64,000 nt of DNA from Telmatactis stephensoni (taxonomy: Eukaryota; Cnidaria; Anthozoa; Actiniaria; Isophelliidae), in NCBI GenBank assembly GCA_029948255.1, contig JALIZF010001621.1, positions 1 to 64,000 on the forward strand, written 5' to 3'. A model generated the notes under the pieces. The model had not been told where the DNA came from, searched no databases, and saw only the letters and a program-made list of their open reading frames with translations. The number at the start of each line of letters is the position of its first letter. The stretch's first letter is position 1. The position numbers were made by a program, and so were the translations under genes. This document shows, piece by piece, positions 44,052 to 54,921 of this stretch.

Positions 44052-44857
44052 CTTCAGATAGAATGTAATGAGAGATTGAACGTTAGAATTTTATTTATCG
44101 TTTTGATCTGAAGCAGTAGACAGTCGGGAGCCAGTCCGAGCACGGCTGTGACCTCAATAGTACAAGTCTGACCTGCTAGTTATGTCTATGACAAGTGACC
44201 GTCAATTGCGTTACACTACATAATGTCTAGTACGTGAGATTTCATATTTATAGCGATATTTTGCTCCACACACAGAGAGAAACTTCCTTATGTTTGTTCG
44301 GATAGATTATCCTTGCTGTTTGTAGGGCTCCAACCATAAAAACAAATACCCTGAAAACGTAGCTTGTTTATGTAAATTCGAGCTAAAGTGATCGTTATCA
44401 TTCGTGAGTGGGTATCCTGTGTTTCACCGGCAAGATGCAATGCACACTGGGATGGCCTAGAAGCACGTGATCAACCGACAAGGCACCGTGAAAGGCGGAC
44501 TGTGAAAGGCAGGTCACTTCTACTCTTTGAAGCTGAGTTTTGTGTGTGCGATTTTTGGAGTTTACTACTTGTTTGTGGGAAATATATAATGGTAAGTGTT
44601 TATTAATTGTATAAGTAATGTTTAGCGTTCGACAATTATGTGTTTTTATGCCGATACTCGAAAGAGTCTCGTAATGCCGATACTCGAAATGGCGCCAAAG
44701 TCATGTACTTTAATCAACAGTGTAGTTCTTTGCTTTACTAGAAAGGTTTTCTTTTTTTCTCGGAATTAAGAAGTCGTATAGTGTATAGTATAGTGTTTGG
44801 TGAAGTATTTATTCGCTGCTGATAACTGCACAGTACTGTCGCCGGATCAGGGTCATT
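44052..44857. other. Intergenic stretch, no gene seen
   Basis: About 800 bp between element B and the Harbinger transposon. One segment (44062-44100, gagagattgaacgttag...ttttatttatc) resembles 57023-57065, so part is an older dispersed repeat. No exon-like frame. Confidence 0.5.
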
Positions 44858-44947
44858 AGGGACTTTAAGATACGTCGACTACGGACTACGGACTTCGGTT
44901 GAACGCGCGTTTTCTTTGTCTCGAGTACTGGGCCGAGTACACAACGA

Positions 44948-46135
44948 ATGGCGCGAAAATATGAACTTAAGATGTACGCACGCGACGAACAACACTACGA
45001 ACAAGCAGCTACCGTGAGCTTGCCTTATTTTAGTTATGTTTACAATAAAATGTCTTTCCAAAAGCTTTGTGATTCCTTGGTTTACAGCTTAGCGGGTAAA
45101 GTTATCGATGAGCAGGAATTTATTCTTTTGTATGAGGCTTACAATTCAGTCAACCCATTATATCCGTACTGGGAATACGATGATTTCAACCTCGATTCCT
45201 ATGATTCAAGTGAATGCAAAACTGAGTTTAGAGTTAACAAAGAAGATCTTCCAGTTTTGGCCGATGTTCTTGGAGTACCACAACAGTTCAAGTGTCCTCA
45301 AGGAACTGTATGCAGTGGATTAGAAGGTCTGTGTATTTTGTTAAAGCGCTTGGCATATCCTTGCAGGTACTTTGACCTGATTTACCGTTTTGCACGTCCT
45401 GTCCCCGAGCTTTGTATGATCTACAACGTTGTGCAAGACTGGATTTATACTAACCATGGTCATAGACTTACATCCTGGAACCAACCTTTTCTTGCCCCAG
45501 CTAACCTAGAGCAGTATGCCCAAGCTGTATACCAAATGGGATGCCCTTTAACCAATTGTTTAGGTTTTGTCGACGGCACCGTTCGTCCGATATCACGACC
45601 CGAAGAAAATCAAAGGGTAGTATATAATGGACACAAACGTGTGCATGCATTAAAATTTCAATCCCTAGTCATCCCTAATGGATTAATTGCCAACCTTTCC
45701 GGTCCCTTTGAAGGCCGTCGACACGATGCTGGCATGCTGAATGAGTCACAACTGTTAAATGCTTTGCAAAGACATGCCTACACTCCCAATGGACAGCCAC
45801 TTTGCATATATGGAGACTTAGCCTATCCACTACGACCACAACTGATGCGACCCTACAGACAAGGTGACTACGCTGGTCCTTTAACTCCACAAATGAGAGC
45901 TTTTAATGCATCAATGAGTAGTGTTCGCATCTCTGTTGAATGGCTATTTGGGGATATATCTACTTACTTTCGGTGTCTTGATTTCAAGAAAAATTTGAAG
46001 ATAGGCATGAGTGCAATTGGCAAGCAATACATTGTATGTGCTCTCATGAGAAATGCCCTCACTTGCCTGTATGGAAATAACACATCTGACTATTTTCAGG
46101 TAGACCCTCCAACCCTTCAAAATTACTTTGCATAG
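44948..46135 (+). CDS. Harbinger (HARBI1-like) DDE transposase, 395 residues
   Basis: Single-exon frame from ATG 44948, 90 bp inside the left terminal repeat. Family knowledge: Harbinger transposases have a DDE_Tnp_4 nuclease core. Seen here: GFVDGT with Asp about 209, YGDLAYPL with Asp about 290, and VEWLFG with Glu about 331, the expected D-D-E order and spacing. A helix-turn-helix-like region (RPVPELCMIYNVVQDWIY) lies at about 149-167. FEGRRHDAGML between the two Asp is also typical. Length fits the family (about 340-400). No stop or frameshift. Its partner, the SANT protein, is encoded convergently; in known systems both are needed for transposition. Confidence 0.95.
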   Translation: MARKYELKMYARDEQHYEQAATVSLPYFSYVYNKMSFQKLCDSLVYSLAGKVIDEQEFILLYEAYNSVNPLYPYWEYDDFNLDSYDSSECKTEFRVNKEDLPVLADVLGVPQQFKCPQGTVCSGLEGLCILLKRLAYPCRYFDLIYRFARPVPELCMIYNVVQDWIYTNHGHRLTSWNQPFLAPANLEQYAQAVYQMGCPLTNCLGFVDGTVRPISRPEENQRVVYNGHKRVHALKFQSLVIPNGLIANLSGPFEGRRHDAGMLNESQLLNALQRHAYTPNGQPLCIYGDLAYPLRPQLMRPYRQGDYAGPLTPQMRAFNASMSSVRISVEWLFGDISTYFRCLDFKKNLKIGMSAIGKQYIVCALMRNALTCLYGNNTSDYFQVDPPTLQNYFA

Positions 46136-46618
46136 AGCAAAATAATATTAATATAACCATGAAACAAGTACTAACTAAATAGTACAAATAGCACAAATTA
46201 AACAACAGAAAACAAAGGATTTTGCTTACTATTTGGTGCTATTTACTATCTAAGTTGTTTCATGGTTTTAGTGTTAGTGTTCTAGTTTTGATGAAATTAG
46301 TGTGGATGATAGCACTATTTATCTCAATGTGGGCTTTTTGATCTAGAATGCAATAGTACATATTGGTCCAAATTAGTAGCGCCCAAGTTTATCAAATAAA
46401 ACTTAATCAAGTAGACAATTAAGCAAATGATCATTGGCACAGAAATATCATCATTAAGTTCATATAACTGAGTTTAGAATATATCCAAAACGTGAACATG
46501 ATCTACCATAATTAACCTTAATATTCCATACAGGTAGATTTCACTCTGAAAAAGTATATTTTCTAACTCAAGTCCATCACAAACATGCAAGTCCACACTA
46601 GTTAAAACAAGGAAAGAG

Positions 46619-48255
46619 TCAAAACTTGTTCATCTTTTGTAAAAAAGCCAACATCAAAGCTTGGGACTGGGCCTGTGCCTCCATCTGTTGCTGCATTTGC
46701 CTCTGTTGCAACAAAAACTGCTCTTGCATTTGCATCTGCCTTGACTGCTCAGCCTCCATTCTTTTGCTGTCCATGCTCAGCTGCTCCCTCAAAAGTGCCA
46801 TTTCTTCTTTTTTCAGTTCCATCTCTGACTCTGTCTTTATTCTGAGGTACTCTAATGGGTCTGCAGTACTTCTCCTGCTTCTTTTCCTCCTAGGCTTGAT
46901 ATCCTCATCCTCATCATCAACATCATCTACTACTTCCTTCCCCCAACAGTTCATGGCTTTGTCTCTAATGGCCAAAGCTTTAGCTCGCTCACCTTCTGGT
47001 TTTGCTTTGTCACTGGAGGTAGATACACTAGAAGCACTGCTTGAGTTAGAGATGATGATTTCTTGTATTTCAGCCAAGATCAGTTCCACTTCACTCAAAT
47101 CATCAGGGCTGATGCCAGAGGCATTCTCTTCCTTTCGCATTTTTGTGTTGAAGTCACTGAGAAGCCTGTTGAACCGATCTCTAACTGACCGCTGATCCCT
47201 GGGCATAGCACTAAAGTCAGCATGAGTATTTATGGCTGCTGCAATCTCTGACCATTTCTGGCCTGCCTCCTTGCTACCAGTTCTTTCAATGTAAGGCTCT
47301 GTTTGTCTTACTTCCCTCATCAAAATCTTGTCTTTCTTCTCATCCCATCTAAATGTCCCACTATAAAAACAAAAAGATTCTCATATCAAGGAATTGTATT
47401 TAACACAAATCATCTATTATTGATAATTATTTGTACATTATTGTTACAGCTAGCAGTAATTCATATTTTACACATGATCTATAAATAAAAGCTTAGACTT
47501 ATTATTGAACTTTGGCTAAATTTTGTAATGTTTTTTTCGACTTCATCATCTTGCACCCTTCTTGCATTGTTTTCTTTTGACTCTTTTTTGTCTATTTCAA
47601 AGTGTACTTTAAGACACTCGAAATTAATAATTTATGAATTAATGATTTAGAGTATATAGTCAAATCAGTGAAAACAATAGGAAACAAAAGAATAGGAGTT
47701 CTAAAATGTGTGCTAAATAAAGTGTAGATCTCACAGTTTAGAGTGATTTTCATTTACCCATGCATGAAACATATTTGAGTGTATCACCACACCCTCATTC
47801 CAATGTGTTCGACCATCGCACTTTACTGATCTAATAAACTTTGTTTCACAGGTTAATGAAAACAACTCTATTTTGCCCGTGAAAGAAAAATGACTATTTA
47901 TTTTGCGCTAGTTAATTGGTAAAATAAGCTTATATGATTAAGTTCAAAGGAAATTGAGTGAGTCTTTTCTTTCGAAGTATAATCAGTCTATCTTGTAAAA
48001 TGTGCAAATGTCTGTCTTGACACTCATGTACTCGTTGGCACAAATCACAATGGTACAGAAAATAAAATACGAACATAAAAGAAAATTACTTGTTTCTCAA
48101 CGACTGAGATGGCTGTTGCTGTGCTTGTGAAGTTGCTTCGTTTGTTATTCTGCGACACAAAATAAAATTGAATATCACATTTCAACTAGTTTGACCACAT
48201 AAAAGTGCATCTAGTTTAGCTGTTTTACTTACTTGTTAGCTTGAAAAGAGGTCAT
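46619..48255 (-). CDS. Harbinger Myb/SANT-like DNA-binding protein, three exons, about 274 residues
   Basis: Exons 48233..48255, 48090..48149 and 46619..47360, joined at phase-2 GT-AG introns. Start MTSFQAN at 48,253-48,255. The large exon holds a Myb/SANT-like domain (TFRWDEKKDKILMREVR ... GQKWSEIAAAIN ... RSVRDRFNRLL, residues about 30-90), then an acidic/serine segment, a basic patch (KPRRKRSRRS) that may be a nuclear signal, and a glutamine/methionine-rich coiled coil to the end. In this superfamily the Myb-like protein binds the transposon ends and brings in the transposase. Without the two short exons the protein would start inside the domain at an internal Met. Confidence 0.88.
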
Positions 48256-48638
48256 TTCTGTTTAAAAAAAAAACAAAAAAAGTAGATAATTACAAATGTA
48301 ATTTAAGAATAAGTTCTGTGATGGAAGCAGGAACCATGGCTCACCAAACTACAAAATTCAGCTCATAAAACTAACTGAAACTCGATTTTATTACTCTAAA
48401 TAAACAGTGCTTTACAACTGAAGGGTAATCATTTGACAAAACGTAGATTCTTCAACTCTAAGGTTATTTTTCTTACCTTCTTGTTGACTACGAACTCCAC
48501 TACTCAAAACCCTTCGACAACGCACCGTCGTGAGCTCACGACAGTGGGGCAAAGCAACACATGTGTCTCGTTCCAGTCCTAAAGTGCCTCCCGTCCGTAG
48601 TCCGTAGTCCGTAGTCGACGTATCTTAAATTCCCTATT

Positions 48639-49770
48639 GCTCCGGCCGGAGCGTGCATGAGTTGACTTTTTGCCTAGATTGCAAAACTGAAACTGACTCC
48701 AAGTCAAGCCAAGAATAATTTATCCTACTCGTTTCAGCTTAATTGTAAACAGAGAGAACTTAGGCATAAAGGCGAAACGAGCTCACTTTAAAGAAGCAAG
48801 TTTCTCGTGTATGTGATTTTACAGATTTTACTGGGGTGTCTCGGAAACTCATGCAGACCCTCGAAAACTTAGACCCTCGAAAACTCAGACCTTAATTTGT
48901 TTTTGCGTGTTTACTCTTTGATAAAGTTCGAGAAATCGATCAAGATTTCGATCCGTGAACCTCAACAAAAATGCAAGCGTTCGTAAAACTGGACTAATGG
49001 ACTAATGGACAAATGGACTAATTTTTGAAAATAACACAAGAGTTTATAGTGACCAGAGCAGATAGAAATGCAAGAGAAATAATTGTTTATTGTTTTGTTC
49101 AGTGCAAGACAAATGCCGGAAGACTCAGTTGTCGAGTCTAATCAACCATGAACCTTGTTAAAAAAGTCCTAATAATGTCACGTAATCGAAGTAGTCAAAT
49201 CATGTTTTATGCACTTTTACTACTGTGTACTTACTGAATATTCTCATGACTATTTAAACACCAAATTGCTCTAGATTTCTCCTTCAATCTCATTGAAATG
49301 ACATGCCTACAAAGCCGTCAGGTTTCACACAGGCTTTTGATAGATGTAATTTAGAGGCCTTTGACATCCAGGAGTGAAATTGCCATGTCCAGGAATGTTT
49401 TTGTGATACATTTTCAATGTAAATAGAGAATTAAGCAGTAAAACGGTGCTTGTTTTAGTTCTGGTTTGTTGAAATCCGATCAAAACGATAACAACCAATC
49501 AGATTTGTTCTCAAAATCTTGAGAACGTCACATGACCTGGAACACAATTAAGAATGCCATTTCACAGACGTTCCCTCCCCAATTTTTCCACTAGGGGGAG
49601 GGGTGGGGAAATGGATGCACACAGGCTGTACACAGGCACACAGTTTTGCATACACATTTTAAAACCTTGTTATTTGTCTACAGCTTTGTAGAATTTACAA
49701 GCATTTTATAAATATCAAGAATCCAAATATCATCATCAAGGCTATGCTTTAACATTTTGGTAAGTGGTTA
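48639..49770. other. Intergenic stretch, no gene seen
   Basis: About 1.1 kb. It contains a T-to-G-poor AT-rich middle and a short G/C patch at 49573-49600 (ccactagggggaggggtgggg). No splice-framed coding sequence, no clear repeat ends. Confidence 0.4.
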
Positions 49771-50787
49771 TTAACCCTTTCGCTCCTACAGCGCCCGAAA
49801 CCGGCCGTAAAAATTCTACTCGTCTAAAAAATTACTTCTTCCTAAAAAAGATTCAAACTCAACTTTGGTACGAAAGTAAACTCTAGTAAATGAGTCAAGT
49901 TTTGAAAATCAAACATTGTGAAACAACTGGCGATTTCTGCAGAAATTCGTCATTTCAAGGCAAGGAAAGGAAAAAAATCACCATTTTGGGCTCAATTTTC
50001 ATCCTTGAAAATCACACATTTTGGACCTCAATTTTTCTCAACAAATTATCCTTTCCTGCACACGAAACAGCATTAACAACCAAATTCAGTCCTAGTCTTG
50101 TGTTCTCATGGACTTTTTGGCCTTCTTTTCCTTTCACGGACACAGCTGCGGCTGATTCATTGTGGCCATTTTGCAAGCACGTGTTTTGGGACTTTTACGA
50201 CCTAAATGCATTCTGGGTAATTCAGCTCCTACGCGACAGCCACAGCCCTTCTCTCCATCTTTTAGAGTTTTTAGTAAAGTCTCCAGCCCCCTCGGAATTC
50301 TGCCCAAATTTCGCGCTTGCTGTGTTCCTCTATCGTCACAACTCCCAAAAAATGCCATGGCAGGTCCGAGAAATTCCCCTTGGACGAGCTTCAAAGCACA
50401 CTTCATCTTGGCACCACTCAAAATTCACCCAGTCAAAGCTACGAGCCAAAATGCCTACGAAGTGTTACACCTTGACGAATTCTTACGGCAAGTAAGCTCT
50501 CTGCTACTTCCAGGCTTAATGATGCCCAGCCAGTAGGAACCAAAGGCGAAAAAAGGCTCGAAAATTCACAGAAATCCAAGTTTTCTGGACTTTCAAATGC
50601 CATCATCACTCGACCAAAAACGCTACCACTTCAAACTGGTTTCAACCGGTTAACTTGAGCCCTCAATAGTACAAAACAGCAGAAGTTTCTATGGTTACTC
50701 CAGTAAGCAGGCGAAAAAATACACAAATCGATTATGACCTCAAAATTGCGTAAAAACCTCAAAAATCCCCAGTAGTGAAAGGGTTAA
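49771..50787. mobile_element. 1.02-kb non-autonomous element with TTAA ends
   Basis: Left end TTAACCCTTTCGCTCCTACA, right end the inverted form (agtagtgaaagggttaa). TTAA at both outer edges is the target of piggyBac and Kolobok transposases. Several open frames inside (up to about 200 codons on the plus strand, 49890-50495) overlap in other frames, lack any domain I recognise and look like chance. Confidence 0.65.
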
Positions 50788-51200
50788 ACAAATTCACACT
50801 GGTCACAACACACATACATGCCTCACAAACAACAACCACAAGGTTAGCTGGTTAGCAAACACACTTGTGGGACGCCAAGGGGGGGCGGGACACAAACATT
50901 GTTGAGGGTATGGCCTCAACAAGGAAGTATTGCTAAATCATTGAAAATGCTGGGGGTGGGGAGGGGGGTGCATACAACTGTAGGTATGGCCATGGCCATG
51001 ACCAGGTTTAGATACAACCTTCATTTGCATGCTGAATGAACTTCTTAAATTCATAAATTGCTGTTTTGTGTACTGATATTCCTGTTTTATGATAGTTCTC
51101 TGTGTGTTCATACATGAAACTGCAGTGTGCAGACTTGGCAATAAACTACTCTGGTCATCAATTCATCAAACTCGCGAGTGGAGGTTACGTTACTTGCAGG
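50788..51200. other. Non-coding spacer with G-rich and CA-type patches
   Basis: Contains a ggggggcggg patch (50879) and a ctgggggtggggaggggggg run (50949-50968). No gene seen. Confidence 0.4.
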
Positions 51201-51219
51201 CAGTACTGTATGTCCTTTG

Positions 51220-51890
51220 TCACTTTAGGTGAGGGAAGAGGTTGTTGAACTTGGACACTGGAATGGAGGTGACCTTAATGTCATGGAGGTTTAGTGATTG
51301 GTTGATCTTTTCTGATGCAGCACTGATGTAAGGTAGGACACTTGCTATTTTATTCCTTTTCATGGAAGCTGTTGTCTGAAGGATTATGTTCACAACTGGA
51401 CATTGCAATGGCATTTTTGGCACATCCCCTTATAAAATTGCTCTAGGTAGTTGTTTTGCATAAAGACATCCCTGATATGCTTTACCTCTGCATTTTTTTC
51501 TTTTGGGCATGATTTGAAACATTCATGTCACAACAGAATAGTGTCATGGCAACTGATCTCTTGCAAGTAACAGGATGGTGAGAATGGGAATCTAGATACC
51601 TTTTTGTAGCTTATGATAGACAGCTGTTATTTGTTCTTCCTTCCTTTGGTGTGGGTAGTTGTGGTGTCCAGGAATGTCAAACCAGATTCAGGTGACTCAT
51701 CCTCCTCAATGAACTGGATGTACCTGTAGATGAGATTTAAATTCTGATGGAACTCATGTACATATTCCCTCTTCAGGCAGCAAATGCTGTCATCAATGTA
51801 CCTACACCACCATTTCAGAGGGTCACTAGCTGTATTTAATGCTCCCTCCTTCATGTGCTCCATACCCATGTTAGTAAGTTAGACACTGAC
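51220..51890 (-). pseudogene. Penelope-like element reverse transcriptase fragment, decayed (minus copy)
   Basis: Minus-strand translation gives WWCRYIDDSICCLKREYVHEF, then FIEEDESPESGLTFLDTTTT at 51627-51869, which fits the catalytic YxDD region and following FLDT of Penelope-like reverse transcriptases. After two stops it continues at 51220-51423 (SVLPYISAASEKINQSLN), the segment ahead of the linker to the GIY-YIG endonuclease. Broken by stops and small indels; no endonuclease seen. Confidence 0.7.
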
Positions 51891-52039
51891 TGGTGAGCCC
51901 TATGGGCCCTATGGACTCACCAGTCAGTACCTTACTTCACTGACTTGTTAGCTCTATGGGCCCTATGAACTCACCAGCCAGTGCCTTACTTGCCAACATA
52001 GTTATAGAGCACATAGAAAAGGTAGCATTTAGTTAGTTA

Positions 52040-52660
52040 GTTAGTTAGTTAGTTAGGTACATTGATGACATTTACTGTCCAAAGAAGGACTGTGTACATG
52101 AGTTGCATCAGAATTTAAATCTCATCTACTGCCACATTCAGTTCACTAAGGAAGAAGAATCACCTGAATCTGGCTTGGCATTTCAGTACACCACAGCTTC
52201 GCACACTGAAGAATGAAGGATAGATAGGGTCGTCTATCATAAACCAACACATACAGAAAGGTATCTAGATTTTCATACTCACCATCCTGTTACTCACAAG
52301 AGATCAGTTGCCATAACACTATTCTGTTGTGACATAAATGTACCATCTCATGCCTAATGCAGAGGTTAGAACATATCAGGGATGCCTTAATGCACAACAA
52401 CTTCCCAGAGCATTTTATAAAGGGATGTACCAGAAGTGCCACTCTGCAACATCTAGTGGTGAAGATAATCCTTCTACAGAGAGCAGCCTCCATGACAACA
52501 AGGAAAGCAGAGGTAGTGTCTTACCTTACATCAGTGCTGTATCAGATAGATCAGCAAATTACTAAACTTCCATGACATTAAGATCACCATTTCAGTTGTT
52601 ATGGCAAACAACCTCTTCATTCACCATAAATTGACCAAGGGTACAAGATCTAAGGCCAGA
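52040..52660 (+). pseudogene. Penelope-like reverse transcriptase fragment, decayed (plus copy)
   Basis: Plus-strand counterpart of 51220-51890, covering the same part of the protein (RYIDDIYCPKKDCVHELHQN near 52057, then YLTSVLYQIDQQI near 52525) with its own stops. The two copies face each other around a centre at 51890-52040 that contains near-repeats of ccctatgg(g/a)c and ctcaccag and a TTAG microsatellite (52027-52056). Confidence 0.65.
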
Positions 52661-53009
52661 TCTAAGTGTGCAGACTGCAGTAGACCTTTCTCCACAATGG
52701 CTGCTGCTCATTATCATTAATGATCCCAGAAGCACTAAAGAGTATGTCTCACTTAGAAACTCGGCAAAAATTTGGAAAATTCTAGTGAAAATCCATAGAC
52801 ATGAATTTTTCAAATTTGCTAATTTTACAGACAAATGTATGTCTTGGGGTAAAGCATATACCCCCAGCCATACATTTTCTGTAAAATGTCACAACACGGC
52901 GATTCTAGCCCTGCTTTGCTAGACCATGATGCTTTGTGGGCTTCCGTTGGACAATGCCAGCGGTTTTGTGTCGTGCTCATGCGTACTGACTTGTTTTTGA
53001 TTATTCAAG
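52661..53009. other. Unique spacer ahead of the 53010 frames; possible promoter
   Basis: No repeat or exon recognised. The last 40 bp run into ttcaagATGGCGGC, a context often found around metazoan start codons. Confidence 0.35.
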
Positions 53010-53183
53010 ATGGCGGCTCTGTTGTCGCCTCTTGGAAATAACCTTGTAATAACTCCATCGAAACAGCAATTACAACATTTATTCCGACAACAAGTGAAAG
53101 TCTTTGAAAAGAACTTGCTCACTAAAATTCAGGACAACAATCGCCTTCGAGTATCAAGTGATATTCCAATGGAGAATGCATAA
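53010..53183 (+). CDS. 57-codon open frame directly upstream of the 266-codon frame
   Basis: Starts ATGGCGGCTCTG with the good context caagATGG and codes for MAALLSPLGNNLVITPSKQQ followed by a helical, basic stretch (FRQQVKVFEKNLL). It stops (TAA 53181-53183) two bases before the next ATG at 53186, in another frame. It may be a true upstream frame, or the first part of a protein whose frame was broken by a small indel. Family not recognised. Confidence 0.4.
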   Translation: MAALLSPLGNNLVITPSKQQLQHLFRQQVKVFEKNLLTKIQDNNRLRVSSDIPMENA

Positions 53184-53185
53184 AG

Positions 53186-53986
53186 ATGGATGTTTTTGTA
53201 AAGTCTCTTGCTACTCGTTTTCAAACACAGGAAAAAGTAGTGGGACCTCAATTTAGCGCCGTTCTTACTACTTTGAACAGAATGATTGAAGTATTTGGAG
53301 CAAAGGCATTGGTGAGAAGGTTCCGATCTGGTGATTTCACTATCATTTTGCCCATGCACGCCGTTGTTTCCGATGTCAATATTTCTGCACAGCAAAAGCT
53401 CTGTGCTGGTCAGTTAGTCATCGCTATCGAGATGAATGGTAACCGTTTGAAGTGCTTAATACCGTATGGTGGCTCAGACCCTGAAAGTCAAACACCAGAA
53501 GTAGATGGATATAAAACCACATACATCGAGACAAGCAAAGAGAGACTTTGGTTTCCTAATTATAAAGGGGAAGGAGCCTTAGTTGTTGAAAAAGGCCTTT
53601 ATTTTGTCTATTCACCCTGTAATGTAATACAAGAAAACTACATTCTAGTTCTGCGAGATATTGAATATCAAGTGCTTGGTGTTGTGAACGATTTGTTTGA
53701 CCAAACAAGAGACCTTGTACGTTTAAATCGTGCCCCTAACTTTAATTCAAAGCACTGTGCCTATGAGATACGAAAACCAGTACAGATCTTAGCTACTTCT
53801 ATTGAACTACCTTCTGAACAGCTTCAGTACATCAGAAAGCTGAAGCTAAATTACACTGAGGATAAATCAGTTGGCTACGGTCACATTGAACTACGCTTCT
53901 GGAATGCAGCTTTTAATAACATGGGTATTTTAACACACGACGTTGCTATTCCTGCTTCTGAGCTTCAATGTATGGCTGAAGGGTGA
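53186..53986 (+). CDS. Unrecognised protein, 266 residues, related by a shared motif to the minus-strand gene at 60 kb
   Basis: Intact single-exon frame. No signal peptide or membrane segment. Residues about 73-120 carry QLVIAIEMNGNRL, a GSDPE motif, then TTYIETSKER; the minus-strand frame at 59996-60763 has QLVIALESNGNSL, SSDPEAEVP and TTIQTSQEQ at its residues about 134-180, in the same order. The start ATG is in-frame with open sequence upstream, so a longer first exon is possible. The C-terminal third (LPSEQLQYIRKLKLNYTEDK) looks like ordinary folded protein. I do not know the family; a host gene or the product of an unclassified mobile element are both open. Confidence 0.55.
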   Translation: MDVFVKSLATRFQTQEKVVGPQFSAVLTTLNRMIEVFGAKALVRRFRSGDFTIILPMHAVVSDVNISAQQKLCAGQLVIAIEMNGNRLKCLIPYGGSDPESQTPEVDGYKTTYIETSKERLWFPNYKGEGALVVEKGLYFVYSPCNVIQENYILVLRDIEYQVLGVVNDLFDQTRDLVRLNRAPNFNSKHCAYEIRKPVQILATSIELPSEQLQYIRKLKLNYTEDKSVGYGHIELRFWNAAFNNMGILTHDVAIPASELQCMAEG

Positions 53987-54921
53987 GCATAGCATCAACC
54001 AGTCAATTTACGAAAACCCACTGGGTACAGAGACTCATGTAAAACATGCCATGATAGAGTACAAACACTAAAAGTGTGCAACATAAATAGTACAAAATAG
54101 TGCTAAATTATGCTAATTCCATTGTTTTCTATTGTTTTATTAGCACTATTTACTACTAAATAGTGTGATACATTGCATGCTTTTAGTGATTGTACTCTAG
54201 TAGTTATAATTTAAACAAAATAATAATGAAGGGTTCCCTGTGAAAATGACCTGAGTGACTTTTTGATGGATGTCCAGACATTAAATTTTTAGGATGGGAA
54301 TGTTTATTGATATAATTTTAGACCATTAAAAAGTTATTAAAAATGTCACTTAAGTCATTTAAGTTTCACAGGAAACCCTTCATTTATTATGTCATTTAAC
54401 ATTGCTTTACATGTGGGATTCATTAAAATTGCCACTGTCTTTATCTTTCACAATTGTTTTTTATTCCAAGCTTCTGGACTCTGATGATGGACTTTATAGT
54501 CTGAAAGATTGAAATAAAAAAATACTTCAATAATTATGTCATTATAATGAAAAGAGAGCCATGGATGAAATGACATGCTGAAATGCCAATCCTAGGCTAA
54601 ATTATCTTGAGTTCAATAAGAAACTTACATGATGTTGTTGATTTATTACAACTACCAGACCACCTTGCAATTTTTCATTTATATTCAAGCAAAAAAAGTC
54701 TGCAAAGCCTTCTGGTAGTGTAAGTATATGACACAATCATGCAAACTTCAATTGGAAATGTTTTAACAGTTCATCACCTTGGTGTTATAGGAAAATGATG
54801 TTTTAATAGTTCATCATCTCAATGCTTAAGGTTTAACAAATTTGAAAACATAAGTAAAACACTGTGCTCAAATGTTAAAATTACAATAAATACATATATT
54901 TATGCATATGTTTGTAACAGT
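53987..54921. other. Spacer between convergent frames, no gene seen
   Basis: AT-rich, about 930 bp. A facing pair of similar words (tagtgctaaattatgctaattcc / tattagcactatttactac at 54090-54165, and cctgtgaaaatgac... / ...gtcatttaagtttcacagg at 54238-54375) suggests two small hairpin elements. An aataaa lies at 54512. Confidence 0.4.

Larger units (their letters stand above)
44858..48635. mobile_element. Complete PIF/Harbinger transposon, 3.78 kb
   Basis: Terminal inverted repeats of about 36 bp: left 44858-44893, right 48600-48635, beginning AGGGA(C/A)TTTAAGATACG, with one mismatch in the first 37 bases. A 3-bp ATT flanks both ends (44855-44857, 48636-48638), fitting the 3-bp target duplication of this superfamily. 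It contains the two genes such elements normally carry, a DDE nuclease-transposase and a Myb/SANT-like protein, in convergent orientation. Both frames are open. Confidence 0.9.

Noticed and set aside
46626..47195. 189-codon plus-strand frame with CICCCICLCC-type sequence
   Set aside because: Antisense shadow of the glutamine- and serine-rich Myb-like gene.
49890..50536. Overlapping plus-strand frames of 201 and 124 codons and one minus-strand frame
   Set aside because: All lie inside the 1.0-kb TTAA element, overlap each other, show no domain and no relation to a transposase.
53987..54375. Continuation of the 266-residue protein into a second exon
   Set aside because: No donor near the end of the frame in suitable phase; the following sequence forms small hairpins and has stops in all frames.
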